From Cellulomonas soli (GTDB taxonomy: Bacteria; Actinomycetota; Actinomycetes; Actinomycetales; Cellulomonadaceae), in NCBI RefSeq assembly GCF_013409305.1, contig NZ_JACBZJ010000001.1, forward strand, positions 3,658,001 to 3,722,000: DNA of 64,000 bases, in the 5' to 3' direction. A program made the translations under genes and the position numbers. The notes below the pieces were generated by a model. That model did not search any database and had not been told where the DNA came from. It saw nothing but the letters and a program-made list of their open reading frames with translations. Shown here in pieces: positions 58,109 to 64,000 of this stretch (the stretch's first letter is position 1; each line of letters starts with the position of its first letter).

Positions 58109-58229
58109 CCCGTCTGACGCCAGCGCCTGCCGCCCGCGCCCGTGGCCGACGGGTGGCGACGTGACCTGGAGGGAAGCCTCACAGGTCCGGGAATGGGCCG
58201 TGTGGCATGATCGTTGACGCAGCAAGAAC

Positions 58230-58360
58230 ACGTGCTCCGGGGTCGGTGCAATTCCGAGCCGGCGGTGACAGTCCGCGACCCGCACGGTCCGCAAGGGCCG
58301 GGCGGTTGACCTGGTGGAACTCCAGGACCGACGGTGAAAGTCCGGATGGGAGGCGTACGT
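58230..58360 (+). ncRNA. FMN riboswitch (RFN element)
   Basis: All conserved blocks of the RFN aptamer are readable in order: GGGGTCGGTGCAATTCCGA (58239-58257), CCGGCGGTGACAGTCC (58259-58274), a variable hairpin (ACGGTCCGCAAGGGCCG region), GACCTGGTGGAACTCC and ACCGACGGTGAAAGTCCGGA (58327-58346), ending GGGAGG. The closing helix P1 pairs 58230-58238 with 58352-58360. It binds FMN and shuts down the rib genes downstream. A CATGAT at 58206-58211 may be the promoter -10 box. The stretch 58109-58205 shows nothing else recognisable. Confidence 0.95.
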
Positions 58361-58361
58361 G

Positions 58362-58410
58362 GCGTCGGTGCACCTGTGCGCCGACGTGGCTGCAGGGCTC
58401 TGCCCTGCGG
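58362..58410 (+). promoter_or_regulatory. Candidate expression platform of the FMN riboswitch
   Basis: Two hairpins follow the aptamer: CGTCGG/CCGACG around 58363-58386 with a GCAC/GTGC inner stem, and GCAGGGC-TCT-GCCCTGC (58392-58408, extendable by two pairs). There is no U-tract, so either U-less termination or a switch acting on the ribD ribosome-binding site (GGGAGG, 58438-58442) is possible. Confidence 0.5.
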
Positions 58411-58447
58411 TCGTACCCCCGGAGCCCTGACGGCACGGGAGGTGGCG

Positions 58448-59623
58448 ATGAGCACGACGGCGGACCAGGCGGCGTTGCCCGCGTCCGGGGCGAACGCGTC
58501 GCCCGAGACGTTTCTGGGACCCCCCGACGTCACCCCTGATGAGCTGGGCGCGCTGGAGCGTGCGTTCGTCCTCGCCCGCCTCGGGCCTGCGCACGGCCCC
58601 AACCCGCGCGTCGGCTGCGTGCTGCTGGGCCCGGACGGCCGTGTGCTCGGCGAGGGCTGGCATCGCGGGGCCGGGACGCCGCACGCCGAGGTCGCCGCTC
58701 TGGTCGACGCCCGCGAGCGCGACGAGGACGTGCGCGGTGCGACGGCGGTCGTCACCCTCGAGCCGTGCAACCACACGGGTCGGACCGGGCCGTGCAGCGA
58801 GGCTCTGCTCGCCGCGCAGGTCCGTCGCGTGGTGGTGTCGGTCGACGACCCGAACCCGCAGGCGTCCGGGGGTGCCGAGCGGTTGCGTGCCTCGGGGGTG
58901 GACGTCGTGTCCGAGGTCCTGGCCGAGCAGGGGGAGCGGGTGCTCGGGCCGTGGCTGACGGCGGTGCGCCGGGCCCGGCCGTTCGTCACGCTGAAGCTCG
59001 CCGCGTCGTTGGACGGCCGGGTGGCCGCCGCCGACGGGACGAGCCGGTGGATCACGTCCGAGGTCGCTCGGCAGCACGCGCACGAGCTGCGCTCCGAGGT
59101 CGACGCGATCGTGGTGGGGACCGCGACGGCGCTGGTCGACGACCCGTCGCTGACGGCACGGAACGTGGCCGGCGAGCTGCACCACCACCAGCCGCTGCGT
59201 GTGGTCGTGGGCCTGCGCGAGGTGCCCGCGGGTGCGCGGCTGCGGGGGCCCGGCGGCGAGCTCGTCGAGGTGCGCACGCACGACCCGGTCGCGGTCCTTG
59301 CGGTGCTGCACGCCAGGGAGGTCCGGCACGTGCTCGTCGAGGGTGGGCCGACGCTCGCGGCGGCCTTCCTGCGGGCGGGTGTCGTGGACGAGGTGCACGC
59401 CTACGTCGCACCGGTGCTCCTGGGTGCTGGCCGTTCGGCGGTCGGTGACCTCGGCGTCGGGACGATCGCCGACGCCCTGCGGCTGGTCCCGCAGGAGGTC
59501 ATCCCGCTCGGTCCTGACGTGCTCGTCGTGGCGACCCCGCTCGCGCAACCCGTCACCAGCCTCACCAGCAAGCCCACCAGCAGACCCACCAGCACACCTG
59601 TGCACGCGGACGAGGAGCGTTGA
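58448..59623 (+). CDS. ribD: Bifunctional diaminohydroxyphosphoribosylaminopyrimidine deaminase / reductase
   Basis: 391 residues from ATG 58448, the first start after the riboswitch with a ribosome-binding site (GGGAGG). Deaminase domain: PHAEVAAL with catalytic His/Glu and PCNHTGRTGPC with the zinc cysteines. Reductase domain from ~180: FVTLKLAASLDGRVAAADGT, VGTATALVDDPSLTAR and HVLVEGGPTLAAAFL. Steps two and three of riboflavin synthesis. The last ~20 residues contain Thr-Ser-Pro repeats (TSKPTSRPTSTP). Confidence 0.95.
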   Translation: MSTTADQAALPASGANASPETFLGPPDVTPDELGALERAFVLARLGPAHGPNPRVGCVLLGPDGRVLGEGWHRGAGTPHAEVAALVDARERDEDVRGATAVVTLEPCNHTGRTGPCSEALLAAQVRRVVVSVDDPNPQASGGAERLRASGVDVVSEVLAEQGERVLGPWLTAVRRARPFVTLKLAASLDGRVAAADGTSRWITSEVARQHAHELRSEVDAIVVGTATALVDDPSLTARNVAGELHHHQPLRVVVGLREVPAGARLRGPGGELVEVRTHDPVAVLAVLHAREVRHVLVEGGPTLAAAFLRAGVVDEVHAYVAPVLLGAGRSAVGDLGVGTIADALRLVPQEVIPLGPDVLVVATPLAQPVTSLTSKPTSRPTSTPVHADEER

Positions 59624-60246
59624 TGTTCACCGGGATCGTCGAGGAGATCGGCACGATCGAGGAGCTGGAGCCGGCGCGAGACGCGGGAGGTGCGGTCACC
59701 GACGCCCGCGTGCGCGTGCGCGGTCCGTTGGTCGTGCAGGACGCGCGTCCTGGCGACTCGATCGCGGTGTCGGGGGTGTGCCTGACGGTGACCGAGCTGC
59801 CGGGCGACGGCACGTTCGTGGCGGACGTCATGCCGGAGACGCTGCGCCGCACCGCGCTGGGGGACCTGGCCGTGGGCAGCCCGGTGAACCTGGAGCGTGC
59901 CCTGGCCGTGGGTGGTCGGTACGGCGGGCACGTCGTGCAGGGGCACGTGGACGGCGTCGGGCTGATCCGTGCCCGCACCCCTGGTCCGCGCTGGGACGAG
60001 GTCGAGGTCGAGGTTCCTGCCGAGCTGGCGAGGTACGTCGCCGAGAAGGGGTCGATCGCCGTGTCGGGCGTCTCGCTGACCGTGACCCACGTGTCCGACG
60101 ACGCGTTCGGCGTCTCGTTGATCCCGACCACGCTGGCGGCCACGACGTTGGGCACGCTGCAGCCGGGTTCGCGGGTCAACCTCGAGGTCGACGCGCTCGC
60201 CAAGTACACCGAACGGCTGCTGACGGCGGCGGGGGTGCTGCGATGA
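59623..60246 (+). CDS. ribE: Riboflavin synthase, alpha subunit
   Basis: 207 residues from ATG 59623 (tgATG overlap with ribD; a TTG one codon earlier is ignored). Two tandem lumazine-binding repeats: [15 protein letters not shown] and [11 protein letters not shown] in the first, [13 protein letters not shown] and [10 protein letters not shown] in the second. It dismutates two lumazines to riboflavin. Overlaps ribBA by 4 nt. Confidence 0.95.
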   Translation: MFTGIVEEIGTIEELEPARDAGGAVTDARVRVRGPLVVQDARPGDSIAVSGVCLTVTELPGDGTFVADVMPETLRRTALGDLAVGSPVNLERALAVGGRYGGHVVQGHVDGVGLIRARTPGPRWDEVEVEVPAELARYVAEKGSIAVSGVSLTVTHVSDDAFGVSLIPTTLAATTLGTLQPGSRVNLEVDALAKYTERLLTAAGVLR

Positions 60247-61685
60247 ACGAGGTTGTGGTGAACGAGGCCGTGGTGAACGGGCAGGCCCGGCAGATCCGGC
60301 TGGGCACGGTCGAGGAGGCGCTCGACGCCCTGCGTGCCGGGCGTCCGGTGCTCGTGGCCGACTCCCCGGAGCGGGAGAACGAGGCCGACGTCATCCTGGC
60401 CGCCCAGTCCGCCACGCCGCAGTGGGTGGCGTGGACGATCCGGCACTCCTCGGGCTACCTGTGCGCGCCGATGCCCGCGGGCAGGGCCGACGCGCTCGAC
60501 CTGCCGCTCATGGTCCCGCAGAGCGAGGACCCGCGGCGGACGGCGTACACGGTCACGGTCGACGCCGCGACCGGTGTCTCGACGGGCATCTCGGCGGCCG
60601 ACCGCACGCGCACGCTGCACGTGCTGGCCGACCCGGCCTCGGGCCGCGAGGACCTCATCCGTCCCGGTCACGTGCTGCCGCTGCGGGCGGTGCCCGGTGG
60701 GGTGCTGCACCGCCCGGGGCACACCGAGGCGGCCGTCGACCTGTGCCGGCTGGCCGGGCTCGAACCCGTCGCCGCGATCGCCGAGCTGGTCAACGACGAC
60801 GGCACGATGACCCGCCTCGACGACGCCTCGGCGCTCGCGCAGGCCGAGGGGCTCGTGCTGCTGACCATCGCGGACATCGTGGCCTGGCGGACAGCGCACG
60901 ACGACGTGGCGCCCACCGAGGGGACCGGTGCGCCGGGCGCGCCGGGTCGTCCCCGGGTGCACGCGACGCACACCGCCTACCTGCCGACCCGGCACGGCGA
61001 CTTCCGCATCCACGGGTATCGCGACCTGCGCACGGGGGCCGAGCACGTGGCCCTCGTCTCGACGGCCGGTCTCGCCGAGCGGCCGGTCGTGCGGGTGCAC
61101 TCCGAGTGCCTCACCGGCGACGCGTTCGGCTCGGCCCGTTGCGACTGCGGCCCGCAGCTGGACGCGGCGCTCGAGCTGGCGGCCGCCGAGGGTGGTGCCG
61201 TGGTCTACCTGCGGGGGCACGAGGGTCGTGGCATCGGCCTGCTCGCGAAGGTCGCCGCGTACGCGTTGCAGGACACCGGGCGCGACACCGTCGAGGCGAA
61301 CCTCGACCTGGGCTGGCCCGCCGACCGGCGCGAGTACGGGGCCGCCGCGGCGATCCTGGCCGACCTCGGCGTCAGCGCCGTCACGCTGCTCACGAACAAC
61401 CCGGCCAAGGTCGTCGGCCTGCAGTCGCACGGCATCGAGGTCGACCACGTGCGCGGGCTCGAGGTCGGGCGTACCCCGCACAACGAGGCGTACCTGCGGA
61501 CGAAGGCCACCCAGATGGGCCACGTGCTGCACCTCGGCGACGACGGACCCTCGATCCACGTCGACCCCGTGCTGGCGGCCGCGCCCTCACCGGGCACCGA
61601 CACCACGGACCACGCGTTCGACCCGGACCTCGGTCCGCTGGACGTGACCACCGACACCCACCACGAGCAGGAGACCAGGGCATGA
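60243..61685 (+). CDS. ribBA: Bifunctional DHBP synthase / GTP cyclohydrolase II
   Basis: 480 residues. RibB (about 1-220): [15 protein letters not shown], where the usual second Gly of ENEGD is Ala, and the catalytic GHTEAAVDL. RibA (from ~240): [20 protein letters not shown] with the three zinc Cys, and [13 protein letters not shown]. It makes both riboflavin precursors, from ribulose-5-P and GTP. The first 15 residues contain an N-E-V/A-V-V-N near-repeat. The C-terminal ~50 residues are acidic and His-rich and probably disordered. Confidence 0.95.
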   Translation: MNEVVVNEAVVNGQARQIRLGTVEEALDALRAGRPVLVADSPERENEADVILAAQSATPQWVAWTIRHSSGYLCAPMPAGRADALDLPLMVPQSEDPRRTAYTVTVDAATGVSTGISAADRTRTLHVLADPASGREDLIRPGHVLPLRAVPGGVLHRPGHTEAAVDLCRLAGLEPVAAIAELVNDDGTMTRLDDASALAQAEGLVLLTIADIVAWRTAHDDVAPTEGTGAPGAPGRPRVHATHTAYLPTRHGDFRIHGYRDLRTGAEHVALVSTAGLAERPVVRVHSECLTGDAFGSARCDCGPQLDAALELAAAEGGAVVYLRGHEGRGIGLLAKVAAYALQDTGRDTVEANLDLGWPADRREYGAAAAILADLGVSAVTLLTNNPAKVVGLQSHGIEVDHVRGLEVGRTPHNEAYLRTKATQMGHVLHLGDDGPSIHVDPVLAAAPSPGTDTTDHAFDPDLGPLDVTTDTHHEQETRA

Positions 61686-62176
61686 GCGGCGCAGGAGCAC
61701 CTTCCCTCACGACCGACGGGAGCGGCCTCAAGGTCGTCGTCGTCGCGGCGAGCTGGCACACCGTCGTGATGGACGGGCTGCTCGCGGGCGCCCGCCGCGC
61801 GCTGGCCGAGGCGCACGTCGAGGACGTGACGGTCCTGCGCGTGCCCGGCACGTTCGAGCTGCCGGTGGCTGCCCGTGCGGCGACCGAGGCGGGTGCGGAT
61901 GCGGTCGTCGCGCTCGGCGTCGTCATCCGCGGCGGGACGCCGCACTTCGAGTACGTGTGCGAGGCAGCCACCCACGGGCTGACCGACGTCTCGGTGCGCA
62001 GCGGCGTGCCGGTCGGCTTCGGCGTGCTCACGTGCGACGACGAGGCCCAGGCGCTGGACCGCGCCGGGCTCCCCGGCTCGCACGAGGACAAGGGCGCCGA
62101 GGCTGCCCAGGCTGCGGTCGCCACCGTGGTCGCGCTGCGCACGCTGCCCGCCAGGCCGTCTAGGCTCCGCTCGTGA
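61682..62176 (+). CDS. ribH: 6,7-dimethyl-8-ribityllumazine synthase
   Basis: 164 residues. Active-site [16 protein letters not shown] (Trp at the pyrimidine-stacking site), [28 protein letters not shown] with the catalytic His, and [16 protein letters not shown]. It condenses the two precursors into lumazine; the product feeds RibE. Overlaps hisE by 4 nt. Confidence 0.94.
   Translation: MSGAGAPSLTTDGSGLKVVVVAASWHTVVMDGLLAGARRALAEAHVEDVTVLRVPGTFELPVAARAATEAGADAVVALGVVIRGGTPHFEYVCEAATHGLTDVSVRSGVPVGFGVLTCDDEAQALDRAGLPGSHEDKGAEAAQAAVATVVALRTLPARPSRLRS
62161..62166 (+). promoter_or_regulatory. Putative leaderless -10 box (TAGGCT) of hisE
   Basis: TAGGCT lies inside the 3' end of ribH and ends 6 nt before the hisE GTG at 62173, allowing hisE-hisG to be transcribed apart from the rib operon. 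Confidence 0.42.
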
Positions 62177-62436
62177 AGACCTTCGACCAGCTGTTCGCCG
62201 AGCTGTCCGAGAAGGCCGTGACCCGCCCCGCGGGCTCCGGCACCGTCGCCGAGCTGGACTCGGGCGTGCACGGGATCGGCAAGAAGATCGTCGAGGAGGC
62301 CGCCGAGGTGTGGATGGCCGCCGAGCACGAGTCCGACGAGCGCACCGCCGAGGAGATCTCGCAGCTGCTCTACCACCTGCAGGTGCTGGTCCTCGCACGC
62401 GGCCTCACGCTCGAGGACGTCTACAAGCATCTGTGA
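62173..62436 (+). CDS. hisE: Phosphoribosyl-ATP pyrophosphatase
   Basis: 87 residues, MazG-like helical fold. [20 protein letters not shown] and [19 protein letters not shown] carry the metal-binding Glu/Asp residues. Second step of histidine synthesis. GTG overlaps the ribH stop; hisG follows after 69 nt. Confidence 0.94.
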   Translation: MKTFDQLFAELSEKAVTRPAGSGTVAELDSGVHGIGKKIVEEAAEVWMAAEHESDERTAEEISQLLYHLQVLVLARGLTLEDVYKHL

Positions 62437-62505
62437 CGGGTCGCTCGCGCCCAGGTCCACCCACCGACCCGTCCCGCTCTCCCGAACGACACCGATGAGG
62501 ACACC

Positions 62506-63354
62506 GTGCTGAGGATCGCCGTCCCGAACAAGGGCTCGTTGTCCGAGCCCGCCGCCGACATGCTGCGTGAGGCCGGTTACCGGCAGCGCCGCGACAGCCG
62601 TGAGCTCGTGCTGCCCGACCCCGACAACGACGTGGAGTTCTTCTTCCTGCGCCCCCGCGACATCGCGGTGTACGTGGGCCAGGGGACCGTCGACGTCGGC
62701 ATCACGGGCCGTGACCTGCTGCTCGACTCGGAGTCCTCGGCCACCGAGCACCTGCCCCTGGGCTTCGCGCGCTCGACGTTCCGGTTCGCCGCGGTCGCCG
62801 GGTCGATGGACGACGTCCAGCAGATCGACGGGCGCCGGGTCGCCACGTCGTACCCGGTGCTCGTCGGGTCCTACCTGCGGGGCCAGGGCGTCGCTCCGTC
62901 GGGTGTGGTGCGGCTCGACGGCGCGGTGGAGACCGCGATCCGTCTGGGTGTCGCAGATGTCATCGCCGATGTCGTCGAGACCGGAACGACGCTGCGGGCC
63001 GCCGGGCTGGAGATCTTCGGCGAGCCCCTGCTGCGGTCCGAGGCGGTGCTGGTGCGCCGCTCCGACGGCGAGGAGCCCGCCGGGCTCGACGTGCTCACGC
63101 GGCGGCTGCAGGGCGTGCTGACCGCGCGCGAGTACGTGCTCATGGACTACGACGTGCCGCTCGCGCAGGTCGAGGCGGCCGTGGCCATCACGCCCGGTCT
63201 GGAGTCGCCCACGGTGTCGCCCCTGCACAACCGCGACTGGGCGGCCGTGCGGGCGATGGTGCGCCGCGCGGACACGAACCGGGTGATGGACGCGTTGTAC
63301 GAGGTGGGTGCGCGCGCGATCCTCGTGACCTCGATCCACGCCTGCCGTCTCTGA
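62506..63354 (+). CDS. hisG: ATP phosphoribosyltransferase (long form)
   Basis: 282 residues, GTG start. [39 protein letters not shown], and the PRPP loop [20 protein letters not shown]; the C-terminal ~75 residues form the histidine-binding ACT-like regulatory domain. First, feedback-inhibited step of histidine synthesis; no HisZ is needed for this form. Confidence 0.95.
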   Translation: MLRIAVPNKGSLSEPAADMLREAGYRQRRDSRELVLPDPDNDVEFFFLRPRDIAVYVGQGTVDVGITGRDLLLDSESSATEHLPLGFARSTFRFAAVAGSMDDVQQIDGRRVATSYPVLVGSYLRGQGVAPSGVVRLDGAVETAIRLGVADVIADVVETGTTLRAAGLEIFGEPLLRSEAVLVRRSDGEEPAGLDVLTRRLQGVLTAREYVLMDYDVPLAQVEAAVAITPGLESPTVSPLHNRDWAAVRAMVRRADTNRVMDALYEVGARAILVTSIHACRL

Positions 63355-63425
63355 CCGGCAGGCCACGATCCGACCGCGAGCCACGCTCTGACCGCAGGCC
63401 CGGCGGACGGCCCGAGGAGGCTCGG

Positions 63426-63911
63426 ATGACGGACGTGACCCCGCCCGCCGGTGGCACCGACGACCGACGTGATCTGCACGCGCCGTTCCGGCCGCGGCTC
63501 GCCCGGGCCGTGACCCTCACGCTGGTCGTCGTCCTGCTCGTGCTGACCGCGGTGCTCGTCGTCGTCCTCCCCGCCGTGATCCCGGACATAACGGCCTCGG
63601 ACCGTGCGGCGTTCGCCGTGGCGGGCGCCGCGTTCGCCTGGTTCTGCTGGCGGCAGGCGAGCGTCGTCGCCCGACCCGACGCCGACGGGCTGACCGTGCG
63701 GAACCTCGTGGTGACACGACGGCTGAGCTGGGCCCAGATCGTCTCGGTGCGCTTCGGTCAGGGGCGCCCGTGGGTGCAGCTCGACCTCGACGACGGCGAC
63801 ACGCTGGCCGTCATGGGGGTGCAGCGCTCGGACGGTGCCCGTGCGGAGCGGGAGGCGCGCAGGCTGGCGACGCTCGTGGCGCTGCACACCGCGACCACCC
63901 AGGACGACTGA
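63426..63911 (+). CDS. PH-domain membrane protein (bPH6-like)
   Basis: 161 residues, ATG after GAGGAGG. Two N-terminal membrane helices (about 29-53 and 60-78) followed by a bacterial PH-like domain (ADGLTVRNLVVTRRLSWAQI, VSVRFGQGRPWVQLDLDDGD). Function unknown; this kind of gene often follows hisG in Actinobacteria (from memory). It converges with the gene entering from the right end. Confidence 0.75.
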   Translation: MTDVTPPAGGTDDRRDLHAPFRPRLARAVTLTLVVVLLVLTAVLVVVLPAVIPDITASDRAAFAVAGAAFAWFCWRQASVVARPDADGLTVRNLVVTRRLSWAQIVSVRFGQGRPWVQLDLDDGDTLAVMGVQRSDGARAEREARRLATLVALHTATTQDD

Positions 63912-63933
63912 GCCGCCCCGACCGTTCGAGCGA

Positions 63934-64000
63934 TCAGTCCAGCAGTGCGACGGCGTGCACCCCGGCGACCGCTGCCGCGAGGAACGCCGCCGGGTCCTGC
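63934..64000 (-). CDS. C-terminal end of an unidentified leftward gene
   Basis: On the minus strand an open frame enters from the right edge and ends in TGA (complement of 63934-63936). It reads QDPAAFLAAAVAGVHAVALL followed by Asp. The codon third positions are G/C-rich as in coding sequence. Too short to identify. Confidence 0.45.
   Translation of the reverse strand, partial: QDPAAFLAAAVAGVHAVALLD

Overview
The window is a single, densely coded stretch of a high-GC (roughly 70-75 %) actinobacterial chromosome. Gene content and order (alaS-ruvX-mltG-aroE, aroC-aroK-aroB-aroQ, efp-nusB, pyrR-pyrB-pyrC-carA-carB-pyrF, mihF-gmk-rpoZ-coaBC-metK-priA-fmt-rsmB-rpe-rib), the actinobacterial integration host factor mihF and the helicase-dead PriA point to Actinomycetia. 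My best guess is a member of the Cellulomonadaceae, but no species marker (rRNA) is present. I saw no insertion sequence, prophage, CRISPR array, tRNA or rRNA.

Layout. 1-5.5 kb: the end of aspS, a GNAT acetyltransferase, a leftward pair (MMPL-type exporter plus small membrane protein) and rarA. 5.5-12.8 kb: rpsD with a structured leader, two small envelope proteins, alaS, ruvX, mltG and aroE. 12.9-30.4 kb: a complete monoderm type IV pilus (T4P) locus inserted between aroE and aroC. It holds pilB, pilT, pilC, the major pilin, an adhesin-like giant prepilin, a PilW-like prepilin, a large PilX-like protein, a second prepilin block (PilV-, PilW- and PilX-like), the prepilin peptidase and pilM-pilN-pilO. 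30.5-36.3 kb: aroC-aroK-aroB, aroQ, a SatD-family gene with a membrane partner, efp and nusB. 36.4-38.7 kb: a leftward seven-TM GGDEF-EAL protein. 39-47.9 kb: the de novo pyrimidine operon under a PyrR-binding RNA element. 48-58.1 kb: mihF, gmk, rpoZ, coaBC, metK, degenerate priA, a HAD phosphatase, fmt, rsmB and rpe. 58.2-62.2 kb: an FMN riboswitch and ribD-ribE-ribBA-ribH, followed by hisE, hisG, a PH-like membrane protein and the edge of a leftward gene.

The T4P locus is the most interesting region. It encodes an assembly ATPase (PilB) with two N-terminal MshEN-type motifs, which in related proteins bind cyclic di-GMP, a bona fide retraction ATPase (PilT) with a long Pro/Gln-rich N-terminal extension, and unusually large minor pilins that could form an adhesive tip. 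Five transcription units in the locus (pilB, pilT-pilC, pilA, the pilV block, pilM-N-O) are each preceded by the same bipartite element, close to TCAAGTCG-N12-GCCGATGA. It resembles promoters of FliA/SigD/WhiG-family sigma factors (TAAA-N15-GCCGATAA), so the whole pilus machine may be a sigma-28-type regulon. Strong hairpins follow pilA, the first minor-pilin block and pilO and divide the locus into units.

Other regulatory signals readable from sequence are a PyrR-binding loop over the pyrR ribosome-binding site, the FMN riboswitch, a nested-hairpin rpsD leader, two 18-bp dyads in front of satD, and a set of TAGGCT-like -10 boxes lying 6-8 nt upstream of start codons that suggest leaderless transcripts (rarA, aroQ, metK, fmt, rpe, hisE). 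The longest gap between genes is about 340 bp (rpe-ribD), and it is mostly riboswitch.
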